The notes under the pieces are model-generated. The model ran no database searches. It saw only the letters and a program-made list of their open reading frames with translations, and was not told the DNA's origin. A DNA stretch of 64,000 bases, from positions 62,001 to 126,000 of the forward strand of contig JAJFKE010000011.1 of NCBI GenBank assembly GCA_021773355.1, in the 5' to 3' direction. The number at the start of each line of letters is the position of its first letter. The stretch's first letter is position 1. This DNA is from Gammaproteobacteria bacterium (GTDB lineage: Bacteria > Pseudomonadota > Gammaproteobacteria > Pseudomonadales > Pseudohongiellaceae). Positions 8,004-15,854 of the stretch are shown here, in pieces. Made by a program: the position numbers and the translations under genes.

Positions 8004-9763
8004 TCCTTGGTTGGCGCAATTGATTCTTTTGCTAGAGTGCCGGAAAAATGCTTAAGTAATTCCTGAACATTTTTATCTTGTTCGAATTCGTTAACCATCT
8101 CTGTATGTCGTTCTTCCTTTAGCCTTTGACTTAATAAGGCTGGGGTTTCATTCTTTGTCTCGCCTATTTCTATGTGAGCCGTCAGCGCGGTACCGAAGAA
8201 ATCGCTGATAGCCTGAGATATTTTAGGCAGCAACTCTGCGCTATACACTGCACTCTGAGAATGGTCGAGGATAAAATATATATTCTGCGAATCGGCCTTA
8301 AGAAAATCTGAATTAGCCATAACATTGGCAGCAATTCCACTTATTGTTAGCTGCGGAAAGATGTTGAGCCAGCTTGCTCGATCAACAGAGGTGATATTAA
8401 TTGAATCCGAAGAAACTAACTTCTTCTCCTCATCCAGTGGGTCTATAGCTATCTGTTCGAGTTCTTCTGGCTGCCTCGCTGCGCGGTTTTCTTTGACCAC
8501 CGGACCTTGTGAAAGCTCTACTGCTGTCTTGGAAACGGGTGAGGTTTCTGTGCTGCTTTCAAGCTGCTCAATGTCGGTATCTAGGTTACTCTTTTTTTTT
8601 TCATCTTCAGGGCTTACCGTAGTCGTTTCTTCAAAATCTTCAACCTGGGTATCAACTTCGGGATCGATTGGCTCAACATAGCCTGGAGAAAAAACCAGCA
8701 TACGAATTAAAAGCATTTCGAAAGCGGTTCGTATCTCGGCCGATAGGCGTAGATCCTCTCTGCCTTTTAACCCCATCTGATAGTATAACTGTACATCTTC
8801 TGCGCTTAACAGTGAGGCAAGTTCTAGAATCTCGGCCATGTCGCCATAGCTATTATCTACAGCCTTCGGCTCAATCTGGGCTAGGGCGATTCTATGCAGA
8901 GCAGACAGCAAGCTATCGAGTGTGTGCCCATAGTCCGGAGTCTGCTCAGATATGTCGCGAATCAGATCAAGAATTACAGCTACAGATCTGGACGACATCC
9001 CTTTTAATAATTCATAAACCTGTTTTTGTGGAGGAATTCCCAACATCTCAATTACACCGCTGGCCACAACACTCCCTTCGCAATAGGAAATTGCCTGATC
9101 GACCAATGTGAGCGCATCGCGCATACTCCCCCCGGCGGCTGCAGCGATTTGCCAAAGTGCCTCCTGTTCGAATTTGATCTGTTCCTTCTGCAATACTGAT
9201 TGCAGATATTCTGTGATTAGCTGCGGACTCAGATTCTTCAAATTGAATTGCAGACATCTGGACAAAATCGTAATGGGCAGCTTTTGCGGATCGGTAGTGG
9301 CGAAAAGAAATTTCACGTGGGGTGGAGGTTCTTCCAGGGTCTTTAGCAGAGCATTGAAACTGTGGTTGGATAACATATGTACTTCGTCAATCAGATATAC
9401 CTTGAAGCGCCCTCTGGATGGTGCATATTGAACGTTGTCTAGTAACTCCCGAGTATCTTCGACTTTGGTACGTGATGCCGCGTCAACCTCAATTAAGTCG
9501 ATAAATCTACCTTCATTAATCTCCCTGCAGGAATCACAACTCTCACAGGGTACAGAGCTAATCCCCTCCTCGCAGTTAAGGCACTTTGCCAGTATCCGAG
9601 CCAAGGTCGTCTTTCCTACACCTCGTGTGCCAGTAAATAAATAGGCGTGGTGCAGTCGCTGATTATCCAGCGCATTAATGAGGGATTTGAGAACATGAGC
9701 TTGGCCCGCTACTTGAGAGAAATTACTGGGCCGCCACTTTCTGGCTAATACTTGATAGCTCAT
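8000..9763 (-). CDS. dnaX: DNA polymerase III tau subunit (with likely gamma form)
   Basis: This 587-residue clamp-loader ATPase of the replicative polymerase has Walker A GTRGVGKTT near residue 44, four zinc-ligand cysteines between about residues 64 and 79 (CLNCEEG...CESCDSC), Walker B LIDEVHML near 125, and the arginine/sensor region ILSRCLQF near 167. Domains I-III span roughly 1-360. An acidic, Pro/Glu-rich linker and a tau-specific C-terminal region follow. At codons 388-391 an A10-G run (GAA AAA AAA AAG) can slip to the -1 frame, which reads GAG TAA at once, giving a gamma-like product of about 392 residues. There is no strong Shine-Dalgarno sequence before the ATG. It heads the ybaB-recR-rnd operon and lies just downstream of ffs. 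Confidence 0.96.
   Translation of the reverse strand: MSYQVLARKWRPSNFSQVAGQAHVLKSLINALDNQRLHHAYLFTGTRGVGKTTLARILAKCLNCEEGISSVPCESCDSCREINEGRFIDLIEVDAASRTKVEDTRELLDNVQYAPSRGRFKVYLIDEVHMLSNHSFNALLKTLEEPPPHVKFLFATTDPQKLPITILSRCLQFNLKNLSPQLITEYLQSVLQKEQIKFEQEALWQIAAAAGGSMRDALTLVDQAISYCEGSVVASGVIEMLGIPPQKQVYELLKGMSSRSVAVILDLIRDISEQTPDYGHTLDSLLSALHRIALAQIEPKAVDNSYGDMAEILELASLLSAEDVQLYYQMGLKGREDLRLSAEIRTAFEMLLIRMLVFSPGYVEPIDPEVDTQVEDFEETTTVSPEDEKKKSNLDTDIEQLESSTETSPVSKTAVELSQGPVVKENRAARQPEELEQIAIDPLDEEKKLVSSDSINITSVDRASWLNIFPQLTISGIAANVMANSDFLKADSQNIYFILDHSQSAVYSAELLPKISQAISDFFGTALTAHIEIGETKNETPALLSQRLKEERHTEMVNEFEQDKNVQELLKHFSGTLAKESIAPTKD
8588..8604 (-). promoter_or_regulatory. Putative dnaX frameshift/slippage site
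   Basis: On the coding strand ten consecutive A residues are followed by GAGTAAC. In frame 0 this reads Glu-Lys-Lys-Lys-Ser-Asn. After a -1 slip on A-AAA-AAG the next codons are GAG TAA, a Glu codon and a stop. That is the same Lys-Glu-stop ending by which E. coli makes the gamma subunit. I see no AGGGAG-type stimulator just upstream and no strong hairpin downstream. The A10 homopolymer could therefore act by ribosomal frameshifting or by transcriptional slippage, as reported for Thermus dnaX. Confidence 0.7.
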
Positions 9764-9840
9764 TGGTTTATTTCGTCGACAAACTGCAAAGTAAGAATTT
9801 TCTTGTTAGAGATATCTGATTTCGTGGAGATTCGAATGGA

Positions 9841-9952
9841 GGCAGCTCTTGCCAGCCACACCACGGCACATGAGTCAGCTACTACCGTTGCTCCCTTCCG
9901 GGCCTGGCGGGGTTTATAACCTATCATTGCGCGGGGACCGACAAGAGTTACC
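9841..9952 (-). ncRNA. ffs: Signal recognition particle RNA (4.5S-type)
   Basis: On the minus strand the sequence contains GGCCCGGAAGGGAGCAAC, the conserved Ffh-binding apical region of bacterial SRP RNA (E. coli has GTCCGGAAGGAAGCAGCC). A further match, CATGTGCCGTGGTGTGGCTGGCA, lies in the 3' half. The ends GGTAACTCTTG and CAAGAGCTGCC pair to close the long hairpin, which sets the approximate limits (about 112 nt; ends good to a few bases). The RNA scaffolds Ffh for co-translational membrane targeting. A TTATTA/TATTAT box about 8 bases before the 5' end is a plausible -10. No terminator separates it from dnaX, 78 bp downstream, so read-through into dnaX is possible. Confidence 0.92.
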
Positions 9953-10045
9953 AGAGGGCATAATAACATAGACAGAGCCCGAAACAGCGCCAGATTATCA
10001 GAAATTCTGACCTGTTTATCAAAAATCCAACGCTGCGGATGCCAG

Positions 10046-11947
10046 CTAATCCTTTGGCAATGACAGCGTAAGCACCCTCGCGTCTTGCCCACCACCCAAG
10101 GCCAGCGAAATGTATTGTTTGCCATCTACCGAGTAAGTCATGGGTGTGCCTTGAGGAGGTAGAGGTAGCTCCTCTTCGTGAACAATCTCTCCAGTCGCCT
10201 TGTCAAAGGCTCTAAGCAAATTTCGGTCACCATCTGTTTGAGCAATAAAAAGTAAAGTCTTGGTCAACAAAGGACCAGTTCTACTCTGGCTGCCCACTGG
10301 ACCTGGGTCGAGTATTCCCATATCGATTATCTGTTGACGAATCCCTTCACCATGAGGAACCATCCATTCATGCTCGCCAGTATTTAGATTTATCGCGGTA
10401 ATTCGACTATAGGGTGGTTTGGTGAGTGGCAAGCCCTGCGGACCACCTACTGACCTCGGACCACCTCTTACATAGCCCAGATCTGAACGTTGAGGGCTAG
10501 ACTCTCGCAGCTGAACTACAATTGGCGCGGAAGCTGACGGTATGTAATACAGTCCGGTATCCGGGTCGAATGCTGCACCATGCCACTCGCCTCCTCCGCC
10601 CCAGCCAGGAAATTGTATAGCTCCACGTAACGAGGGTGGAGTAAATAACGGACCATAGTCATAGATTTCTATATTTTGCAGCGCTTCTCGACGTAATTCT
10701 GGACTAAAATCAATAAGTGTTTCGTCAGATATCCCCTGTGGTTCGAATGCTGCCGGTTTGGTCGGGAATGGCTGTGTTAGAGATAGCGATTCACCAGGCA
10801 CACTGCTTTGAGGAACCGCTCTTTCTTCAATTGGCCAAACCGGTTCGCCAGTAATTCGATCGAATACATAGGTGAAGCCTTGTTTAGAAATTGCGGCAAC
10901 CGCTTTAATTGCCCTGCCATCGACAGTGATATCTACGAGCGTCGGCGCTGCAGGAAGGTCATAGTCCCAAACACCGTGATGAACCATCTGAAAATGCCAC
11001 AGCAACTCGCCATCTTCGGCTCGAACCGCGACCAAACTCTCAGCAAATAAATTGTCACCCTTGCGCAGGCCGCCATACCAATCATTGGTTGGGGTGCCTA
11101 TAGGAATGTAAACGATTCCGAGCTCATCATCGGAACTCATGATGGTCCAGGAATTGGTGTTACCTGAGTATTCCCATGACCCATCCTCCCAAGTCTCATT
11201 GCCAAATTCGCCCGCCTGCGGAATCGTCTTGAACATCCACTCAAGTTCGCCAGTGACAGGATTAAATGCTCTCACATGGCCCGGGGGCATCTCCTTAGTT
11301 CGGCCACCATCAAGAACAATGGAATTAACCACTACTCTGTTATTGGTAACCAGTGGAGGTGAAACAACGCCGTATTGTGTCTTGTCGATTTCCCGGCCCA
11401 ATCCCAACGACAAATCTATCCTGCCGTTGTTTCCAAAATCTGTATCAGGCTCTCCTGTTTCGGCATCGATTGACCATAACTTGGAATCATTCGTTGCAAA
11501 GAATATCCGTTGCTCACCATCTGCTTCCCAGTAAGCAACACCTCGCGTGTTATAACCCAGATTTGTCGGCCGCCCTGCTTCCCAGGCTCTAGTGTCAAAT
11601 ATCCACTTTTCATCACCGCTGGCCGCATCAAGAGCAGCGATTCTGCCAAAAGATGTCGGTATGTACATGGTGGTACCCACTACGATTGGCGTTGCTTTGT
11701 AGCCGGCAGGAGCGGCCCCGGCGTTATCATTAGCAACGTTATCTGCCACTGTCGCATTGTCGACACTCTCCCAAACCCAAGTACTCTCCAGACGATTAAC
11801 ATTGCTGGCATTAATTTGATCAAGCGTCGAATATTTTTGCGAACCGTTATCGCCACCATAGCTGGGCCAATCGGCCGCCTCACTACTGATGGAAACAAGG
11901 ATAGGTAAAGCGGAAAAGCTTAAAAATCGAGTAAATCGTGACAACAT
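10046..11947 (-). CDS. Periplasmic PQQ-dependent dehydrogenase
   Basis: The protein is a beta-propeller quinoprotein of the glucose/quinate-type PQQ dehydrogenase group. The ORF track begins at 12049, but I place the start at the ATG at 11947. It has GGAGG eight bases ahead and opens with a clean Sec signal, MLSRFTRFLSFSALPILVSISSEAADW. The mature part starts WPSYGGDNGSQKYSTLDQIN, a typical first-blade sequence, and contains HHGVWDYDLPAAPTLVDI and repeated Trp-docking blade motifs. The mature protein (about 610 aa) appears to have no cysteine at all, so it lacks both a heme c domain and the vicinal-Cys ring of methanol dehydrogenases. Substrate and electron acceptor cannot be told from sequence. 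No PQQ synthesis genes are in the window. Confidence 0.85.
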   Translation of the reverse strand: MLSRFTRFLSFSALPILVSISSEAADWPSYGGDNGSQKYSTLDQINASNVNRLESTWVWESVDNATVADNVANDNAGAAPAGYKATPIVVGTTMYIPTSFGRIAALDAASGDEKWIFDTRAWEAGRPTNLGYNTRGVAYWEADGEQRIFFATNDSKLWSIDAETGEPDTDFGNNGRIDLSLGLGREIDKTQYGVVSPPLVTNNRVVVNSIVLDGGRTKEMPPGHVRAFNPVTGELEWMFKTIPQAGEFGNETWEDGSWEYSGNTNSWTIMSSDDELGIVYIPIGTPTNDWYGGLRKGDNLFAESLVAVRAEDGELLWHFQMVHHGVWDYDLPAAPTLVDITVDGRAIKAVAAISKQGFTYVFDRITGEPVWPIEERAVPQSSVPGESLSLTQPFPTKPAAFEPQGISDETLIDFSPELRREALQNIEIYDYGPLFTPPSLRGAIQFPGWGGGGEWHGAAFDPDTGLYYIPSASAPIVVQLRESSPQRSDLGYVRGGPRSVGGPQGLPLTKPPYSRITAINLNTGEHEWMVPHGEGIRQQIIDMGILDPGPVGSQSRTGPLLTKTLLFIAQTDGDRNLLRAFDKATGEIVHEEELPLPPQGTPMTYSVDGKQYISLALGGGQDARVLTLSLPKD

Positions 11948-12088
11948 GATGCCTCCGCGGCAAAAGAATTTTCGTAGTACTGATACTACATTATGGTCGC
12001 CGATTGGCAATACCGAATAGCATTGAATGAGATATAAGGAGGGATTCACAGCGATCTATTGAAATCCTGTTATTAGCCGCACAAGCGT

Positions 12089-12470
12089 GGCGGTGAAGAT
12101 GGGATTGACTCAGAATTTATCTAAGATAAATTCTTCGCCCTGCGGGCGGCTTGCAGCCGTCTACGGAGCTTACGCTCCTTTCGAACCGCGAGGGATCTCA
12201 TACCTCCCTCACCTGAGCGTCATCGATCTTCAGTGTATTGAGAAGTAGATTCGTTGCATTAAGATCAGAGTAGAAATTGGCGGTGAGGGAGGGATTGACT
12301 CAGAATTTATCCAAGATAAATTCTTCACCCCTACGGGGCGGCTTGCAGCCGTCTGCGGAGCTTACGCTCCTTTCGAACCGCGAGGGATCTCATACCTCCC
12401 TCACTGGGACGTCATGTAAGTTCAGTGTACTAGGAAGTAGATTCGTCGTATTAAGATCAGAGTACAAATT
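12089..12470 (+). repeat. Two tandem copies of a ~191-bp palindromic unit abutting tRNA-Ser
   Basis: Two units (12089-12278 and 12279-12470) are about 190 and 192 bp long and closely similar. Each begins with a copy of the tRNA-Ser 3' end (GGCGGTGAGGGAGGGATT in the second; degenerate in the first). Each then carries the palindrome GAATTTATC-N3-GATAAATTC and GC-rich hairpins such as GGAGCTTACGCTCC. In the second unit GTGAGGGAGG (12283-12292) and CCTCCCTCAC (12395-12404) form inverted ends around a 122-bp core, and the first unit keeps the right end at 12203-12213. The second unit ends exactly where the tRNA begins. No coding capacity is convincing. The region downstream of the tRNA gene on its own strand is thus a small repeat island. 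Confidence 0.85.
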
Positions 12471-12557
12471 GGCGGTGAGGGAGGGATTCGAACCCTCGAA
12501 GCCTTACGACTTACACACTTTCCAGGCGTGCTCCTTCGGCCACTCGGACACCTCACC
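12470..12557 (-). tRNA. serW: tRNA-Ser (anticodon GGA)
   Basis: The minus strand reads GGTGAGGTGTCCGAGTGGCC at its 5' end, with a long variable arm and the T-arm GGGTTCGAATCCC. The 3' end, CTCACCGCCA, has the CCA encoded. The anticodon loop CTGGAAA gives anticodon GGA, decoding UCC/UCU. Length is 88 nt, as usual for class II tRNA-Ser, and it is very close to E. coli serW/serX. It is flanked downstream by palindromic repeats that copy its 3' end and upstream by another repeat block. Confidence 0.97.
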
Positions 12558-12623
12558 GTTATTCTTTTTGTATATTACCTGCATCTATATTGAGCCCGCT
12601 TCGCAATTTTGCAAAAGGGATTG

Positions 12624-12845
12624 ACTCAGAATTTATCTCAGATAAATTCTTCGCCCTGCGGGCGGCTTTCAGCCGTCCTGCGCGCTTCGCGCTTGTGATT
12701 CAGATTTATCTCAGATAAATTCTTCGCCCTGCGGGCGGCTTTCAGCCGTCCTGCGCGCTTCGCGCTTGTGATTCAGATTTATCTCAGACAAATTCTTCGC
12801 CCTACGGGCGGCTTTCAGCCGTCTGCGGAGCTGACGCTCCTTTCG
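12624..12845 (+). repeat. Three tandem copies of a 73-bp hairpin-rich repeat
   Basis: Three direct repeats with a 73-bp period (about 12624-12696, 12697-12769, 12770-12842) share CAGATTTATCTCAGATAAATT, CGCCCTGCGGGCGG and GGCTTTCAGCCG. Copies one and two are nearly identical and end CTGCGCGCTTCGCGCTTGT. The third ends like the 191-bp units (TCTGCGGAGCTGACGCTCC). Each unit is a chain of small palindromes, so its RNA would fold into several hairpins. The block shares core motifs with the repeats on the other side of tRNA-Ser. I see no gene in it. Confidence 0.85.
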
Positions 12846-12848
12846 ATG

Positions 12849-12942
12849 TCGAAGCCTTACGACTTACACACTTTCCAGGCGTGCTCGTTACTCCGGGCGT
12901 CCTGCCCTCCGCCCTGCGGGTCGGCCACTCGGACACCTCACC
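12849..12942 (-). pseudogene. Interrupted tRNA-Ser copy (tRNA pseudogene)
   Basis: On the minus strand this begins GGTGAGGTGTCCGAGTGGCCGA as in the intact tRNA-Ser(GGA). About 34 bases (12887-12920, GC-rich) then replace two bases in the D-arm/anticodon-stem region. Next comes a perfect match to GAGCACGCCTGGAAAGTGTG and the variable arm down to GGCTTCGA. The T-arm and acceptor 3' strand are missing and are replaced by the 73-bp repeat family. Without a 3' acceptor strand and with an interrupted D-arm it cannot fold as a tRNA. It most likely arose by duplication of the neighbouring tRNA gene together with the repeats. Confidence 0.85.
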
Positions 12943-13031
12943 GTAATACTCTTTCGCAAAATAAACTTTCAAGCACCGCTCAAAAGCGGCGTAACCTTAG
13001 CTTACCATTTGTCTGAATTCAAGCTCGCCTT

Positions 13032-13850
13032 TTACTGCCTTACCGTTCGGCTACTTACTGAATCTGAAGTCACAGGGGTTGAGCTGCGGTAAACATTTAT
13101 ATCCAAGCCGCCACGGCGTAGAAAATTCATTCCGATTCTGAGCTCAGTAGGTTGACACTTCAGCATGATGTCACGAAATATGCGTTCCACGCATTCTTCG
13201 TGATAGGCCTGATGCCCTCTATAGGAAACAAGATATTGCAATAAGCCAAGCTCGTTGATCTTTTTACCGGTATAGCGCAGTTCCACGCTGGCCCAATCCG
13301 GCTGGCCGGTAACAGGGCAATTTGATTTGAATAAATCGGAATAGAGTTGTTCGTCATCGACATCGCTGCTCTCCACTGAGAGTAGCTCTGGATCAATCTG
13401 TAGCGATCCACATTCGATCTGCAAATTATCAAGTGACCTGCCTGCTCTCACTTGCGAGAATTGCATTTCTATCTCGTCGAGGAAATGAATATCCACCTTC
13501 ACCTCCGATCGACTAACACTGGATAGATCTTTTCCTACAATTTTTCGAATAGCTTCAACACTTTCATAACGTTCTTGATTCAATGAGTTCAGATAAAGCT
13601 TAACAGACTTGGACTCTACGATATTCTCTGACTCCGAATTAAAATAAAACTCGGCGATAGCGACCTGAGGCTTTCCCCTGCTATCCAGCCAGGACAATTC
13701 GTAGGCCTGCCAATGATCCAGCCCATACATAAGTACTTTCTTATCGATATCCAACAATGACCTACTAGCCCATCGCGGTATCGGATAGAGGATACCAGGT
13801 TGATATTGCTTTGGGTTCTCGGTTTGGTTTCCTAGAGGGCTTTCTGTCAT
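13032..13850 (-). CDS. queF: NADPH-dependent preQ0 reductase QueF, long form
   Basis: This 272-residue enzyme reduces 7-cyano-7-deazaguanine (preQ0) to preQ1 in queuosine biosynthesis. The catalytic cysteine is in SNCPVTGQPDWASVELRY (Cys178). The substrate-pocket region LVSYRGHQAYHEECVERIF follows, and the N-terminal half has the degenerate T-fold domain typical of the long, E. coli-like form (282 aa). Other queuosine genes are not in the window. The gene starts 16 bp after the ABC permease stop, so it is probably the last gene of that operon. Nothing else suggests that the transporter works in the queuosine pathway. Confidence 0.95.
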   Translation of the reverse strand: MTESPLGNQTENPKQYQPGILYPIPRWASRSLLDIDKKVLMYGLDHWQAYELSWLDSRGKPQVAIAEFYFNSESENIVESKSVKLYLNSLNQERYESVEAIRKIVGKDLSSVSRSEVKVDIHFLDEIEMQFSQVRAGRSLDNLQIECGSLQIDPELLSVESSDVDDEQLYSDLFKSNCPVTGQPDWASVELRYTGKKINELGLLQYLVSYRGHQAYHEECVERIFRDIMLKCQPTELRIGMNFLRRGGLDINVYRSSTPVTSDSVSSRTVRQ

Positions 13851-13866
13851 TTGTCTTGAATGATTA

Positions 13867-14640
13867 CTAGTTTCTTAAACCAGTTCCTTTCCTTAAGAGT
13901 ATGATGCAAGCACTGTACAAAATAACTATAAACACTCCGAGTATAAAAAATGCCCAGGTTATGTCTACGTCGGAACTCCCTAGAATACCGTATCGAAAAG
14001 TATTTACCATGTAGAAAATTGGATTCAGTGCAGATATGAATTTCCAAAAAGGAGGCAGCAACTCAACAGAGTAAAACACACCTCCGAGATAGATCAACGG
14101 AGTCAATACAAAGGTTGGGATGATCGATATATCGTCAAAGCTGTTAGCAAATAATGCATTAATGAAACCTGCAAGAGCGAAGACAATCGAAGTTAGCAGC
14201 ACCACAGCAATGGTAATGCTCAGATTTTGTATGCTTAGATCGGCGAAGAATAGCGACATAATTGTCACTATGGTACCCACTGCCAAACCTCTAGCCATCC
14301 CGCCCACAATAAACCCGGACAATATTATGTAATTGGGAACCGGTGATACCAATAACTCTTCAATACTGTGTTGGAATTTGTGGCTAAAAAAAGACGAGAC
14401 TACATTCGAATAGGAATTTTGTATGACAGACATCATTATCAGGCCCGGCACTATGAACTCCATGTATTGAAATCCACCCATTTCCCCTATGCGCCTACCT
14501 ACCAAATTTCCAAATATAACAAAGTACAACCCGATCGTTATCGCCGGAGGCACAAGCGTCTGCAACCAGATTCTAGCAAAGCGCCTTACCTCTTTGATTA
14601 CGATTGTCTCAAAAGCTATGTATTTATGATTTGCAAACAC
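13867..14640 (-). CDS. yadH: ABC-2 type transporter permease (YadH-like)
   Basis: This 257-residue membrane protein of the ABC-2 permease family has about six transmembrane segments. The ABC-2 signature region EELLVSPVPNYIILSGFIVGG lies near residues 93-113, and the C-terminal part, PLIYLGGVFYSVELLPPFWKFISALNP, is typical of YadH. It pairs with the ATPase encoded 15 bp upstream to form an exporter in the inner membrane. The substrate is unknown; E. coli YadGH is also uncharacterised in this respect. Confidence 0.88.
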   Translation of the reverse strand: MFANHKYIAFETIVIKEVRRFARIWLQTLVPPAITIGLYFVIFGNLVGRRIGEMGGFQYMEFIVPGLIMMSVIQNSYSNVVSSFFSHKFQHSIEELLVSPVPNYIILSGFIVGGMARGLAVGTIVTIMSLFFADLSIQNLSITIAVVLLTSIVFALAGFINALFANSFDDISIIPTFVLTPLIYLGGVFYSVELLPPFWKFISALNPIFYMVNTFRYGILGSSDVDITWAFFILGVFIVILYSACIILLRKGTGLRN

Positions 14641-14655
14641 GGCGTGGTCCTGTCT

Positions 14656-15576
14656 CTAATTCCCTTCAAGTTTGGAAAGAAATAGTTGTTCTAATCTGTT
14701 TGTCTTGTTTCTCATGCTGTCGATTTTGATTCCGCTATCGCTGAGTTTAGCAAACACATCGTTTATACTTAATCCTCCAGATACAGTCACTTCGATGCAG
14801 TTCTCATCGACGATACTATGGCTAGAGTTTTGCAGGCTAAAAACGAAACCTTTGGGTACTGGGGCGGATGTTTCTAATATATAAGTCTGAGAGTCAAGTT
14901 CCGCTAATAATTTACGCATGTTGGTATTCTCGACTATTTCCCCTTCGTCGATGATCGCTATATTTCGGCAAAGATGCTCGGCTTCTTCCAGATAATGTGT
15001 GGTAAGTATTATGGTAGTGCCGTTGTTATTTATTTCTGTCAAAAATTTCCACATAGAACGGCGCAACTCAATATCTACTCCGGCAGTGGGTTCATCAAGG
15101 ATTAATAAACGAGGTTCATGCACCAGAGCCCGCGCAATCATCAAGCGCCTTTTCATACCGCCGGAGAGGTTCCTCGATCTTTCTCCACGTTTTTCCCATA
15201 AACCCAATTTTCGCAAGTATTTTTCGCATCTTTCCCTAGCGATTCTTCGTGGCAAACCGTAATAGCCGGCTTGGGTCATTACAATATCCTGAACTTTTTC
15301 AAATTGGCTAAAATTTACTTCTTGAGGAACAATGCCGAAATCCAATTTTGTTTCAAACACATGGGTATCGACATTTTTTCCAAACACCTCTACTGAGCCG
15401 GAAGTCTTGTTTACCAAGGTGGAGATCACGCCGATGGTGGTGGACTTACCTGCGCCGTTAGGCCCCAATAAAGCAAAAAAATCACCCTGCTCTACTTCCA
15501 GTGAAATCCCCTTAAGCGCCTCGAATCCGTTGGCATAGGTTTTCGCCAGATTTTTAATGGAAATTGCTATTGTCAT
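14656..15576 (-). CDS. yadG: ABC transporter ATP-binding protein (YadG-like)
   Basis: This 306-residue ABC ATPase has Walker A LGPNGAGKSTT near residue 37, signature NLSGGMKRRLMIARAL near 138, Walker B LLILDEPTAGVD near 158, and the H-loop LTTHYLEEAEHL near 192. The C-terminal roughly 80 residues are the extension common to ABC-2 exporters. It is followed 15 bp later by the cognate permease gene and then queF. The three form a likely operon starting from the 200-bp gap after tRNA-Glu. Confidence 0.93.
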   Translation of the reverse strand: MTIAISIKNLAKTYANGFEALKGISLEVEQGDFFALLGPNGAGKSTTIGVISTLVNKTSGSVEVFGKNVDTHVFETKLDFGIVPQEVNFSQFEKVQDIVMTQAGYYGLPRRIARERCEKYLRKLGLWEKRGERSRNLSGGMKRRLMIARALVHEPRLLILDEPTAGVDIELRRSMWKFLTEINNNGTTIILTTHYLEEAEHLCRNIAIIDEGEIVENTNMRKLLAELDSQTYILETSAPVPKGFVFSLQNSSHSIVDENCIEVTVSGGLSINDVFAKLSDSGIKIDSMRNKTNRLEQLFLSKLEGN

Positions 15577-15740
15577 TGTGAATTGGTCTTCATGTATTAA
15601 GATTACTTGGCAATGCAGCGTAGTAACAACTAGCCTTGTAAGACAAACTGCATGGCAGCTGGAGTATGTCGATTGTCACTTCGATTAGCAACTTGATGAG
15701 CTTGTGGGCCAGCCTTGAGCCTCCGGTTTTTCCTGTCATA

Positions 15741-15768
15741 GAAATAAAAAAGCCCGGTGCTAACCGGG
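15741..15768 (-). terminator. Rho-independent terminator of tRNA-Glu
   Basis: On the minus strand AGCCCGGTTAGCACCGGGCT folds into an 8-bp GC-rich stem with a short loop and is followed at once by TTTTTTATTTC. It lies about 11 bases after the tRNA-Glu 3' end in the direction of transcription, so it should end that transcript before the ABC operon. Confidence 0.88.
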
Positions 15769-15778
15769 CTCTCGTATT

Positions 15779-15854
<76 letters not shown>

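Noticed and set aside
9760-10125. 121-aa ORF on the minus strand between dnaX and the PQQ dehydrogenase
   Set aside because: It overlaps the SRP RNA gene completely and the end of the dehydrogenase; its protein is Arg/Cys-rich with no family pattern. The RNA gene explains the region.
12089-12557. Integrated element with tRNA-Ser as attachment site
   Set aside because: The repeated tRNA 3' ends look like att sites, but the distances are only ~190 bp and there is no integrase or cargo between them.
12624-12845. CRISPR array
   Set aside because: The 73-bp repeats are directly adjacent with no unique spacers and consist of several palindromes; no cas genes are present.
12277-13016. Plus-strand ORFs of 115 and 82 aa around tRNA-Ser
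   Set aside because: They run through the tRNA gene, its broken copy and the hairpin repeats; the similar peptides in the two ORFs come from the duplicated DNA, not from a protein family.
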